Position numbers and translations under genes: made by a program. DNA of 64,000 nucleotides from Aquabacterium sp. A7-Y (lineage in GTDB: Bacteria; Pseudomonadota; Gammaproteobacteria; Burkholderiales; Burkholderiaceae_C), in NCBI RefSeq assembly GCF_026153205.1, contig NZ_JAPFBW010000005.1:124001-188000 (forward strand), given 5' to 3'. Positions 11,481 to 19,943 of this stretch are shown one piece after another; the stretch's first letter is position 1; each line of letters starts with the position of its first letter. Under the pieces are notes generated by a model. It was not told the DNA's origin. It saw only the letters and a program-made list of their open reading frames with translations, and did no database searches.

Positions 11481-12397
11481 GAAACGGTCTCGTTGCTGGA
11501 GAGGATGTCCACGATCTCGTGCAGCGTGGGGGTGAGTTCGCGGCAGACCTGAGCGTCGCTGCAGGCTCCGGCGCGATGGACATAGCTGGCTCCCGCGGGC
11601 AGCAGGTGCAGCCGGACGTTGATGAGCTCGATCAGTTCACGCTCGCCGATGTCGAGGAAGTTGGACGACATCTGGCGGCCGTCGACCAGCGTGACCGCGC
11701 CGTCGCCGACCACCTCGAAGCCCGAGCCGCGCTCGACCACGAGGGCGGTGTCCTCGTCGATGCCGATGCCGAGCAGGGTCGGGTTCTGTGCCACCACGGC
11801 CATCAGGCGGCCGAGCCGGCGGCGCTCGGAGAAGTGCTGGTCCACCACGGCTCGCTGCAGGAAGCCCAGCCCCGCGGCAAAGCTGACGACCCCCTTTTCC
11901 GGATGGATGTCGCCCTGGCCCTCCGCGATCATGTGGGCCGACATGGCGGAGGCGCCCGCGCTGGTGCCCGCGATGCAGGTGCCGCGCTCGGTGAAGGCGC
12001 GGTGCATCGCGTTGTAGGTGTGGGTGCCGCCCACCATCGCAAGCAGCCGGCGCTGGTCGCCGCCGGTCATGAAGACGCCGTCGGCGCTGAGGATCTCCTC
12101 GACCATCGCCGGATGGTTGGCGTCCTCGCGCGAATGGATCGCGAGCGCCTTGCGATGCGTCACGCCCAGCTCGCCGAAGGCCCGGTCGTAGATGGCCGAG
12201 ACCTCCTCGTGGAAGGAGCTGGCCGCGGTCAGCACGACGATCTTCGGGTCGCTGACGCAGGTCAGCTCGATGAAGCGGCGCAGCACGCGCTTCTCGTGCA
12301 CCCGGTCCTCGTTGCCGCCGATGATGACGAGGTGCCCGGTGGAGCTGCGACGCGTGCACACGTCGGGCTCGGAAGCGGGATGGCTGTGATCCGACAT
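11477..12397 (-). CDS. cphB: Cyanophycinase
   Basis: 306-aa serine exopeptidase of the S51 (peptidase E/cyanophycinase) family that cuts cyanophycin to beta-Asp-Arg dipeptides. The nucleophile elbow GTSAGAS places the catalytic serine at about residue 146; LVIIGGNED near residue 23 is the conserved first strand. There is no signal peptide, so it is the intracellular type that mobilises the cell's own store. Its stop overlaps the cphA start (ATGA). No good ribosome site precedes the ATG at 12397; it lies 55 bp after the isoaspartyl peptidase gene in the same direction. Confidence 0.94.
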   Translation of the reverse strand: MSDHSHPASEPDVCTRRSSTGHLVIIGGNEDRVHEKRVLRRFIELTCVSDPKIVVLTAASSFHEEVSAIYDRAFGELGVTHRKALAIHSREDANHPAMVEEILSADGVFMTGGDQRRLLAMVGGTHTYNAMHRAFTERGTCIAGTSAGASAMSAHMIAEGQGDIHPEKGVVSFAAGLGFLQRAVVDQHFSERRRLGRLMAVVAQNPTLLGIGIDEDTALVVERGSGFEVVGDGAVTLVDGRQMSSNFLDIGERELIELINVRLHLLPAGASYVHRAGACSDAQVCRELTPTLHEIVDILSSNETVS

Positions 12398-12452
12398 GGC
12401 AGAAGAAGAAGCGAAGGACGGCAGGAGGAGGAGACGACCGGACGGCAGGCGT

Positions 12453-13373
12453 TCAGGTCAGGACGTGCGCGGCCATGTTCCGGTTGCTGCTGCTGGCCGC
12501 CGCGTCGCGCGTGACGCCGATCAGCCCCACGCTGACGCTCCGGTCGAACAGTGCGATGCCGCGGTCCAGCGCCTGCTGCAATGGCAGGCCCTGGCCCAGC
12601 CAGTCGTGCACGGTGCGCGCGAGCATCTGGCGGACGATGTACTCGCCGACGCCGGTGGCGGCGATCGCGCCGTGCTCGCCGACGTAGTAGCCGCAGCCTG
12701 CGATGGGGGTATCGCCGACGCGGCCCAGCAGGGTGGGTGCCGATCCGCCGGTCGAGGTGGCGACCGCGAACTGCCCGTCGGCGCTGCGCACCACCGCGCC
12801 GACCGTGCCGCTGCCATGAGCCTTGACGACCTCGTCCCAGGGCGTGGGGAAGTTCCAGAAGCGTTTGTAGACATCGGCCTTCGAGGCACCTTCGCGATCG
12901 TCGGGATCGGCCTGCTCGGGGTCGGCGAATGCGCGCATCAACTGCGCGTGGTAGTCGAGGGCCGCGCGGCTGGGGCCCGCCGAAGCCTCGAAGCCCAGCA
13001 CGCGCGCGAAGCGACCGGCGCCCTCGCCCGCCAGCAACACGTGGGGCGTGCGGGTCACGGCCTGAGCCACCAGCACCGGGTTCTTGCAGCCTTGCAGGCA
13101 GGCCACGGCGCCGAGCAGTCCGCGGCTGTCCATCACCGCGGCGTCCATCTCCAGCGTCTTGCCGTCCAATCGGAGGATGGCCCCGCTGCCCGCGTTGTAG
13201 CGCCCGTCGTCCTCGAGCGCGACCACCGCGGCGACCGCCGCCTCCAGGGCCGATGCCCCGGAGCGCGCCTGCTCGCGCGCCAGTGCCGCCGCATGTCGGC
13301 AGCCGTCGGACCACTCCACCGGGCTGCCCGAGCCACCGTGGGTCACGATGGCGACGCCGTTTGTCACTTGCAT
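12453..13373 (-). CDS. iaaA: Isoaspartyl peptidase / L-asparaginase (Ntn hydrolase)
   Basis: 306-aa plant-type asparaginase/isoaspartyl dipeptidase. The precursor would self-cleave before Thr190 in GSGTVGAVV, giving alpha and beta chains with Thr as nucleophile; the motifs THGGSG at the N-terminus and GNxNAGSG-type RYNAGSGA near residue 60 fit the family. In this operon its likely job is to split the beta-Asp-Arg dipeptides released by cyanophycinase into Asp and Arg, completing degradation. GGAGA lies 8 bases before the ATG. It is the first gene of the iaaA-cphB-cphA-SIR2 operon, so the promoter should be within 13374-13594, where no clear -35/-10 pair was found. Confidence 0.93.
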   Translation of the reverse strand: MQVTNGVAIVTHGGSGSPVEWSDGCRHAAALAREQARSGASALEAAVAAVVALEDDGRYNAGSGAILRLDGKTLEMDAAVMDSRGLLGAVACLQGCKNPVLVAQAVTRTPHVLLAGEGAGRFARVLGFEASAGPSRAALDYHAQLMRAFADPEQADPDDREGASKADVYKRFWNFPTPWDEVVKAHGSGTVGAVVRSADGQFAVATSTGGSAPTLLGRVGDTPIAGCGYYVGEHGAIAATGVGEYIVRQMLARTVHDWLGQGLPLQQALDRGIALFDRSVSVGLIGVTRDAAASSSNRNMAAHVLT

Positions 13374-13594
13374 TGCAAGGTCTCCAGTGTTTTTCGAGCT
13401 GGCGAAACACAGGCGGCAATCGGCGTGCCAGCGGGGGTGATCGGGCCGCCGGCAAAACGGACCGCAGGGGCAGACAGCGCCGGACCTGCGGCCCGGGCGG
13501 TTGCTGCGAGCACGGCGCCGGGTGCCGGCCGGGCTGGCAAGGGTTCTCTCTTACCGCCGGTGCGGAGGCAGCGGTAGGGATTGCTCCCCGGGGC

Positions 13595-14092
13595 TCAGCG
13601 AATCGCGGCCTGCTCCTTGCCGTTGGGCACCAGCCCGACCTTGCTGCGTGCCGCCTCGGTGGGGACGATGGCGATGCTGCCGTCCGTCTCCAGGATGGCC
13701 CAGCGCACCTGCTCCAGCCGGTCCAGGCCGGACTTGTGCATCTCGCTGAACACCTCGTCGGGCGAAACCCGGTTGATGTTGAGCACGTGGGGGCGCAGTT
13801 GGCCGTCGGCCACCAGCACGCTGGGTTCGCCGGTGATGGCGGTCTCGACCCGACGGAAGCGGTGCATCACGACCGAGGTCACCAGCACCAGCACCAGCAG
13901 CGTCGAGACGCCGACCAGCGCATTGGTGAGCGAGTGGTCGTCGCCGGTCAGCGCCTGCGAGACGATCTCGGGAATCATCAACAGGGTCACCAGCTCCAGC
14001 GGCGACAGCTGGCCGAACTCGCGCTTGCCCAGCAGGCGCAGCCCGACCAGCACGAACAGGTAGATGATCGCGACACGAAAGACGGTTTCCAT
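13595..14092 (-). CDS. DUF421 (YetF-like) membrane protein
   Basis: 165-aa protein: membrane segments near residues 5-20, 35-48 and 52-78, then a soluble DUF421 domain with the typical PSVLVADGQL and ETDGSIAIVP segments. The start is the ATG at 14092 with GGAGG 7 bases before it; the longer open frame upstream is not conserved-looking. Function of the family is unknown; YetF homologues are linked to envelope or spore stress. It sits 16 bp after the CARDB-like protein gene, so the two are co-transcribed. Confidence 0.88.
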   Translation of the reverse strand: METVFRVAIIYLFVLVGLRLLGKREFGQLSPLELVTLLMIPEIVSQALTGDDHSLTNALVGVSTLLVLVLVTSVVMHRFRRVETAITGEPSVLVADGQLRPHVLNINRVSPDEVFSEMHKSGLDRLEQVRWAILETDGSIAIVPTEAARSKVGLVPNGKEQAAIR

Positions 14093-14108
14093 CAGGCCTC
14101 CTGAGGGT

Positions 14109-14654
14109 TCAGGGGAACACCACGGTCGCGAAGGCGACCTCCACCGGCGGCGCGCCCTGGCTTGCCTGCGCCGACACCCGCCCGGCATGGCGGCCCCACT
14201 CGTCGGCCTCGAGGTGGACGACCAGCTTGCGGCTGGCGCCGGGCGCCAGTTCGCCGAGGTCGACTTCGTAGTGCTCGTCGCTCAGGCGCCCGGGCTCCGG
14301 GGTGAACCGGGCCTGCGAGAAGTGGGCGAAATACGGCTCGTCGATGCGCAGCAGGGTTTGCTGCAGGGCCGCGCTCCCGGTGTTCTTGACGCTCACCTCC
14401 AGGGTCAGCGAGGTCTGGTGGCGCAGCCGTTCGGGATAGTCGACGCTCAGCTCCAGCCCCTGGCCCGAGGCGCTTTCATGGCCGTGGCGAGGGCCGAGGG
14501 CACCGCTGAGCGCCGCCACCGGCAAGGCCAGCAGCAGCAGCAGTCCGAGGATTTGAAGCGGCGCCAGCTCGATGCGCCGGTCGAGTTGCGGCGGAGCCGG
14601 CGGCTCGCCGCCGCGTTTTTCCGCGGCGGCTTCGTCCTGGTGGGAGAGCTTCAT
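14109..14654 (-). CDS. Membrane-anchored protein with Ig-like (CARDB/DUF11-type) domain
   Basis: 181-aa hypothetical protein. AGGAGG lies 7 bases before the ATG at 14654. The first 30 residues are charged, residues about 33-52 form one TM helix ([15 protein letters not shown]), and the rest is an all-beta extracytoplasmic domain with LTLEVSVKNTGSAAL, the pattern of CARDB/NEW3-like folds that mediate adhesion or scaffold other envelope proteins. No enzymatic motif. Upstream of and co-directional with the DUF421 gene (16-bp gap); 74 bp after the hybrid kinase gene. Specific function unknown. Confidence 0.8.
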   Translation of the reverse strand: MKLSHQDEAAAEKRGGEPPAPPQLDRRIELAPLQILGLLLLLALPVAALSGALGPRHGHESASGQGLELSVDYPERLRHQTSLTLEVSVKNTGSAALQQTLLRIDEPYFAHFSQARFTPEPGRLSDEHYEVDLGELAPGASRKLVVHLEADEWGRHAGRVSAQASQGAPPVEVAFATVVFP

Positions 14655-14728
14655 GGGGGTCCTCCTTGCTGCTCCCGGCCTGGCAAGAAGCGTGCGAGCC
14701 CCGCGGCCTCCAGGCAGGAAGGCGCACC

Positions 14729-16627
14729 TCAGCCCTGCGCGGCCGGCTCCCCGGCCGCGGCGCGCAGCATCGGCAGCACCTGGCTCATCTCGACCGGCTT
14801 CACGAGGTGGTGGTCGAAACCGGCACGGCGAGCCTGCTCGCGGTCGCTGTCCTGGCCCCAGCCGGTGACGGCCACGAGCACCGCGGCGCGGGTGCGTGCC
14901 TGCTCGCGCAGGCGCCGGGCCAGGTCGTAGCCGTTGAGGCCCGGCATCCCGATGTCGAGGAAGGCGATGTCCGGCGGCTCGTCGAGCGCCGCCTGCAGCG
15001 CCGCGCAGCCGTCGTGCGTCACGCGCACCTGGTGGCCCAGCGACTCCAGCATGCTCGCCAGGCTGCTGGCGAAGTCGACGTTGTCGTCGGCCAGCAGGAT
15101 GTGCAGCGGCGTGTGGTGCAGGGCCGGCTCGTCGGCGTCCGGTCCGGCCGCGGGCGGCGGCGGCGCGACCCCGAGCGGCAGCGTCACGACGAACTCCGAG
15201 CCCTGCCCGAGGCCGGCGCTGCGCACCGTGATGCGCCCGCCGTGCAGCTCGACCAGTTGCTGCGCCAGGGTCAGCCCCACACCCAGGCCGGCGCGGCCGC
15301 GCTCCAGCGACTTGTCGACCTGCATGAACATGTCGAAGATCGCGGCCTGCATCTCGGGTGCGATGCCGATGCCGTTGTCGCGCACCCGCACCACCACCTC
15401 GCCCTCGAGGCTCTCGAGGCCGACCTCGATGTGGCCGCCCGGATCGGTGTACTTGACGGCGTTGTTGAGCAGGTTGGCGAACACCTGCGACAGGCGTGTC
15501 GCATCGGCGCTCACCCAGACCGGTGCCTCCGGCAGCGTGACGCTGAGCGCGTGGCCGCGCGTCTGCAGAGCCGGCTCCCCGATCTCCAGCACGCCGCGCA
15601 GCAGCGCCACGATGTCCAGCGGCTCGCGCTTGAGGGCCAGCTTGCCGGTGGTGATGCGCGAGACCTCCAGCAGGTCGTCGATCAGCCGCACCATCTGGCG
15701 CAACTGGCGCTCCATGATGCCCAGCACGCGGCCGCGCGCCTCGGCATCGGCCTTGGGCAGCTTGAGGATCTCGATGCCGTTGCTCAGCGGCGCCAAGGGG
15801 TTGCGCAGCTCGTGTGCCAGGGTCGCGAGGAACTCGTCCTTGCGCCGGTCCGCGGCCCGCAACGCCGCCTCGGCCTTCTGGCGCTCCTCCATCTCGATCG
15901 ACAGGTCGTGGTTGCTGCGCTCCAGCGCCTCGGTGCGCCGGCCCACCTCGGTGAGCATGTTGTTGAAGGCGTCGACCAGCACGCCGATCTCGTCGTCGCT
16001 GTCCTTGGGCACGCGCAGCGCATAGTTGCGCCGTTCCATCACCTCGCGCGCCACCTGCGCGACCGCCAGGATGGGCCGGGTCACCGCATGCTGCAGCCGG
16101 CTGAAGATCAGTGCCGCGGCCAGCAGGCTGGTGACGGTCACCGCCGCGAGGATGGCGACGTAGTCGAGCAGGCGTGTGGTCACGTCGTAGCGGGCGCGCA
16201 GGTAGACCGTGCCCAGCAGCTCGCCGTTCTGCTCGACGCGCTGGAAGATCTCGAGCTCGCCGTTGCCGATGCGAGCACCCTCGGGGCCCGGTGCGACCGG
16301 GAAGCTGGGCGGCACGTCGTCGGCCGCGGCGTAGCTGGCAAACAGGTCGCCGTCCGGCGCATAGACGGCGGCCGCGGCGATCTGCGGGCGGTGCTTCAGG
16401 AGCTCCAGGTTCTCGCTGGCGGCGCGCAGGTCGTCGAAGGCGAGCGCCGCCGCGCTGGAGCGCGAGATCAGGTCGGCCTGGGTGGTCAGGTCTTCGATCC
16501 ACGCGGCGCGGAAGCTGCGCAACTCGTAGATCAGCAAGGCGGTGGCGCTCAGCAGCAGCGCGGCGAAGGTGGTGGTCAGCACCACCAGCAACATCTTCTG
16601 GCGCAGCGAGTTGGATGTGGCCATCAT
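14729..16627 (-). CDS. CHASE8-HAMP hybrid sensor histidine kinase/response regulator
   Basis: 632-aa inner-membrane hybrid kinase. Order: TM1 (about 10-33), periplasmic CHASE8-type sensor (about 38-165; DLTTQADLISRSSAAALAF is the family signature), TM2 (about 155-178), HAMP, coiled coil, HisKA with phospho-acceptor His272 (LAHELRNP), HATPase with NxxxNAVKYT, DNGIGI and GLGVGL boxes, and a C-terminal receiver with Asp558 (FLDIGMPG). It overlaps yfiR-like by 4 bp and follows a TonB receptor gene. In Pseudomonas, YfiR binds the CHASE8 domain of the diguanylate cyclase YfiN; here a kinase replaces the cyclase, so the same periplasmic switch probably feeds phosphotransfer. Its output regulator is not in the window. 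Confidence 0.93.
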   Translation of the reverse strand: MMATSNSLRQKMLLVVLTTTFAALLLSATALLIYELRSFRAAWIEDLTTQADLISRSSAAALAFDDLRAASENLELLKHRPQIAAAAVYAPDGDLFASYAAADDVPPSFPVAPGPEGARIGNGELEIFQRVEQNGELLGTVYLRARYDVTTRLLDYVAILAAVTVTSLLAAALIFSRLQHAVTRPILAVAQVAREVMERRNYALRVPKDSDDEIGVLVDAFNNMLTEVGRRTEALERSNHDLSIEMEERQKAEAALRAADRRKDEFLATLAHELRNPLAPLSNGIEILKLPKADAEARGRVLGIMERQLRQMVRLIDDLLEVSRITTGKLALKREPLDIVALLRGVLEIGEPALQTRGHALSVTLPEAPVWVSADATRLSQVFANLLNNAVKYTDPGGHIEVGLESLEGEVVVRVRDNGIGIAPEMQAAIFDMFMQVDKSLERGRAGLGVGLTLAQQLVELHGGRITVRSAGLGQGSEFVVTLPLGVAPPPPAAGPDADEPALHHTPLHILLADDNVDFASSLASMLESLGHQVRVTHDGCAALQAALDEPPDIAFLDIGMPGLNGYDLARRLREQARTRAAVLVAVTGWGQDSDREQARRAGFDHHLVKPVEMSQVLPMLRAAAGEPAAQG

Positions 16628-17226
16628 CGCGCTCCGATGACGCGTTCGGCGACGCTGAGCATGCGCGAGCTGAGCTTGAGCCCGGCCCGCTCGGCGGCCG
16701 GCAACGAGACTTCGAAACGCACCCGCCCGCGCACCAGCGTGAAGTTGATGACGCCCAGCGCCCCCGCCCCCTGCGGGGCATCGCTGACGAACAGGATCGG
16801 GCGCTCGCGCCAGCGCGCCAGCCAGGCCTCCTGCGCCGGCCCGATCTGGCGGCCGAGGTAGAGCAGGTGCAGCCCGTCCAGCGCCTCGCCCTCGACGACC
16901 CGGCGCGCCTGCAGGGGACGCCCCTGGGCGGTGCGGCCGACCAGGATGTCACGCAGCTCGCCGAACACTTCCTCGGAGCCGGCCACGCCGATCACGATGG
17001 GGCTGTCGGCACCGGCAAAGGCCATCGGTGGCCACTCCACATAGTCGAGGAACTTGTAGAGATAGACGGCCTTCACGCTCGCCGCCAGCGCTGTTTCGGC
17101 AGCCCGCGCCCGCGCGGGCAGCGCGAGCCCCAGCATCAGCGCCGCCAGCGCGAAGCGGCGCCGCGGCCCGCGAGCGACCCGGCCGGCGTTCCAGGAGTCG
17201 GCTGACAAGGGGAGCACCTTCGTCAC
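16624..17226 (-). CDS. YfiR family periplasmic protein (DUF4154)
   Basis: 200-aa predicted periplasmic protein. The start chosen is the GTG at 17226, which overlaps the receptor stop as GTGA; the ATG at 17295 would lie 70 bases inside the receptor gene. A signal peptide follows (FALAALMLGLALPARARA, cut near residue 44), then the DUF4154 fold beginning VKAVYLYKFLDYVEWP and ending in SSRMLSVAERV. YfiR proteins repress a membrane partner through its CHASE8 domain. The next gene, overlapping by 4 bp, encodes a CHASE8 histidine kinase, making it the evident partner. The regulating stimulus is unknown; in Pseudomonas it is redox/envelope stress. Confidence 0.9.
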   Translation of the reverse strand: MTKVLPLSADSWNAGRVARGPRRRFALAALMLGLALPARARAAETALAASVKAVYLYKFLDYVEWPPMAFAGADSPIVIGVAGSEEVFGELRDILVGRTAQGRPLQARRVVEGEALDGLHLLYLGRQIGPAQEAWLARWRERPILFVSDAPQGAGALGVINFTLVRGRVRFEVSLPAAERAGLKLSSRMLSVAERVIGAR

Positions 17227-19175
17227 AGCTGCCACCGGAGCATCAGCGAGGCCTCGCGTCCCGGCTGGACGCCGCTGCTGCGCAGCTGGCGCCACTCCGC
17301 ATGATGCGCATCGAGCAGGTTGCGCAGCGCCAGCCCCAGCTCGAGGCCGGCACGCGGCCGCCAGGCCAGGTAGGTGTCGAGCCCGGTATAGGCCTCGACA
17401 CGCGGTTGCGGCCGGGCGCCGGTTCGGCGCAGGCTCAGGTCCCAGCTCATCGCCTTGCCCAGGTCGAGCGAGGAGCGCAGGCTGAGCCAGTGCCGTGGAT
17501 CGTTGCCCAAGGCCTGCAGGCCGCCGGCGTCCGAGCGGCCCGGGCGCACCCGCAAGTGCTGGCGCAGCAGCACGCCGCCGGCGCCGAGCTTCCAGCGGGA
17601 GGTGACCTGCCAGCTGGCCCAGCCCTCGGCGCCGCGGCTGTAGCCCTCGATGTGGTTCTCCAGCACCGCGCCGCCGGCGCGCGGCGTGACGCTGCGCAGG
17701 CGGCGGTGCTCATGGTGGAACAAGGTCATCGAATACGAAACAGCCGGTTGCGGCCGGGCGCGCCGGCCCAGCTCGAACACGTCGGACACCTCGGCCCGGA
17801 AGTCCGGGCCACCGGCGAGCTGATAGGGCGGCTCGGCCGGCACCCGGTAGTCCCGGTCGATGCGGGCCGGCGCCCGCACCGCGCGCGAGGCCGAGGCCCA
17901 CCACAAGCCGGCCTTGTCGTCCTGCCAGGCCAGCCGCGCGCTGGGCAGGAACTCGGTACCGGTATAGGGGTTGCGTTCTAGGCTGGCGCCCAGGGTCAGC
18001 TGCAGCCCCTCGCGCAACTCGATGCGGTCCTCGGCGAACAGCCGGCTCCAGCTCAGCTCCCGCTCGGCCGGCACGAAGGCGAAGGACGCCGGGTTGCGCA
18101 CCCTGTCGTGCGCCCGGCGATAGCCTGCACCCGCCATCACCTCGTGCCCCTCGGCCGGCCGGGTCGCGAGCTGCAGCACCGCGTCGAGGCTGTCCAGGGT
18201 TTCCTCGAACTCGTCGATGCCGGCGGCCGACAGCACCGGCTGCTCCCGGCGCGTGCGCTCCAGATAGAGCCGAGCCGTCGCCTGGCTGGCCTCGCCCAGG
18301 GGCTGCCGCCAGCGGCCCAACAGGTTGCCGCCGGAGACCTGACGCTCGCTGGGCCGCTGCTGCAGCTCGCCCTCGTAGAGGTCGCCCTGCAGGTTGAAGG
18401 AGCGGCCTTCACCCTCCCAGGCGGCCCGGAAACCGGCCTGCACACCGTGCGCCTCGTCGCCCGAGTCCTCGCCCGCGCTGCGCCCGCTGTCGGAGCGGTC
18501 ATGACGGCGGGCATAGACGCGCCAGGCACCCGACCCGCTCCAGCTGCCGCCGTGGCGCACGGCCAGCGAGCGCTCCCGGTTGCCGGCGACGGCCGAGACC
18601 AGGCTGCCTTGCGTGTCGCGCGGCCGCCGCGTGAAGACGTGGACCAGACCGTTGACCGCGTTGGTGCCCCACATCGCGCTGCTGGGGCCGCTGATCACCT
18701 CGATGCGCTCGATGTCCTCGATCATCAGCTCCTGCGCATCCCACAGGACGCCGGAGAACAGCGGCGTGTAGAGGGTGCGACCGTCGATCATCACGAGCAT
18801 GTGGTTGGCCAGCAGGTTGTTGAAACCGCGCGCACTGATGGCGTAATGCCCATTGCCGGCCCGCGCGACGTCGAGCGAAGGGGCCAGACGCAAGGCCTCG
18901 GGCAGGCTGGTGGCGCCGCTGCGGCGGATGTCCTCGGCGTGAATCACGAACACCGAAGCCGCAGTCGTGGCCAGCGGCTCTTCCCGGCGCGACACGGAGG
19001 TGACGACCACCTCGCGCAACTGCTCCAGCGAGAGATCGGCCAGGTCGGCGTGGCGGGCTGCGGCGGGCAGCACGGGCCCCAGTACCGCGCAAAGGTACAA
19101 GGGCGTGTGCCGGAGCCGGAAGGCAGGGCGGCTCGGCGCTCCGGGGCGGTCGGGGAACAGGAACAACAGGGGCAT
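17223..19175 (-). CDS. TonB-dependent outer-membrane receptor
   Basis: 650-aa receptor. The start at 19175 (MPLLFLFPD) is chosen because a signal-like hydrophobic stretch (LYLCAVLGPVLPAAA) follows; longer frames upstream look non-coding. The segment LSLEQLREVVVTSVSR precedes a clear plug domain (VFVIHAEDIRRSGATSLPEA; ERIEVISGPSSAMWGTNAVNG), then a beta barrel ending LMLRWQL. The plug with ARGFNNLLANHMLVMIDGR is typical of receptors paired with YfiR-type genes. The stop overlaps the YfiR-like gene, so receptor, YfiR protein and kinase form one operon. The ligand is unknown; no Fur box was seen upstream. Confidence 0.9.
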   Translation of the reverse strand: MPLLFLFPDRPGAPSRPAFRLRHTPLYLCAVLGPVLPAAARHADLADLSLEQLREVVVTSVSRREEPLATTAASVFVIHAEDIRRSGATSLPEALRLAPSLDVARAGNGHYAISARGFNNLLANHMLVMIDGRTLYTPLFSGVLWDAQELMIEDIERIEVISGPSSAMWGTNAVNGLVHVFTRRPRDTQGSLVSAVAGNRERSLAVRHGGSWSGSGAWRVYARRHDRSDSGRSAGEDSGDEAHGVQAGFRAAWEGEGRSFNLQGDLYEGELQQRPSERQVSGGNLLGRWRQPLGEASQATARLYLERTRREQPVLSAAGIDEFEETLDSLDAVLQLATRPAEGHEVMAGAGYRRAHDRVRNPASFAFVPAERELSWSRLFAEDRIELREGLQLTLGASLERNPYTGTEFLPSARLAWQDDKAGLWWASASRAVRAPARIDRDYRVPAEPPYQLAGGPDFRAEVSDVFELGRRARPQPAVSYSMTLFHHEHRRLRSVTPRAGGAVLENHIEGYSRGAEGWASWQVTSRWKLGAGGVLLRQHLRVRPGRSDAGGLQALGNDPRHWLSLRSSLDLGKAMSWDLSLRRTGARPQPRVEAYTGLDTYLAWRPRAGLELGLALRNLLDAHHAEWRQLRSSGVQPGREASLMLRWQL

Positions 19176-19294
19176 CGCAGGCAGCTCACGGGTGTCGTGA
19201 CACACGGCCCGCAAGCCCCGCGGCAGGACGGCCATCGATGCCGCCACGAAACTACTGCCTGCTCGGGCCAGAGACCGCTGTCGCACCTCGGAAC

Positions 19295-19840
19295 TTACCG
19301 CCCTTGGCTGTCGCCCGGACGACTGGCAGTGGGATTTTCCTTCTGACACAAAATTCCCGCCCGAGCCGGCCGTTTCCGGTTCAACGCTGCCGTCCCCGCC
19401 GCCAGGCCGGCGGCAAAAGCGCCGTACACCGCAACCAGTTGCCCCGTGCTCAAGTGGCGCTGGAAGCCTGGCGACAGGCGCCACGGCACCACCGCCAGGT
19501 CGACCCAGGCCGCGAGCGCCGTCACCACCGCCGCGTCGCGCAGCACGGCAGCGGGCGCTGCCGACAGCCCCCGGCAGCTGGGTGCGCAGCGCTCATGCAC
19601 CGCGGCCCACAACAATGACGAGGCATGGTGGACGGTGAAGCCGGTCAGGCTGTAGCGCAGGCTGACCCGGTGCTGGCGCAGCGCGGGGTCGCCCCAGAGC
19701 CAATGGCTGGGTGCATTCAGGGGCGCGGCCGGACGGCCCTTGCGCCATTGTCCGCAAGCGGCGAGCACCAGCCCGGATGCCAGGCTGGCGAGGCTGCCGC
19801 GGACAGCGACGCGCAGAAGAAAGGCGGAGCACGGGCTCAT
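19295..19840 (-). CDS. Hypothetical multi-pass membrane protein
   Basis: 181-aa protein of no recognised family. Hydrophobic segments are visible near residues 10-28, 72-82, 100-118 and 135-152, separated by short polar loops; the region HWLWGDPALRQHRVSLRYSLTGFTVHHASS splits into conserved-looking HWLWGD and TGFxVHHxSS-type motifs. The C-terminal 30 residues are polar. It is divergent from the SDR-DoxX gene with 103 bp between starts, and it ends 119 bp upstream of the TonB receptor start. Coding is supported by length and hydrophobic periodicity, not by a known domain. Confidence 0.6.
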   Translation of the reverse strand: MSPCSAFLLRVAVRGSLASLASGLVLAACGQWRKGRPAAPLNAPSHWLWGDPALRQHRVSLRYSLTGFTVHHASSLLWAAVHERCAPSCRGLSAAPAAVLRDAAVVTALAAWVDLAVVPWRLSPGFQRHLSTGQLVAVYGAFAAGLAAGTAALNRKRPARAGILCQKENPTASRPGDSQGR

Positions 19841-19943
19841 CGAAGCCTCCGGTGGGGGAACGACATTTGCTACAACTGAGGAGAAGGCAAACGCCGTACC
19901 TCGGGCCGCGGTCCGCGGCCCCGCACCCAGGGGGAGCTGCTTC

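Noticed and set aside
9636-11552. Long plus-strand open frame opposite cphA
   Set aside because: It is the high-GC antisense shadow of cphA (His/Gly/Arg-rich), as are other long frames opposite dnaE2 and the histidine kinases.
13550-13577. Inverted repeat after the DUF421 gene (TACCGC/GCGGTA)
   Set aside because: Only about 7 bp paired with a long loop and no T run in the transcript, so not called as a terminator.
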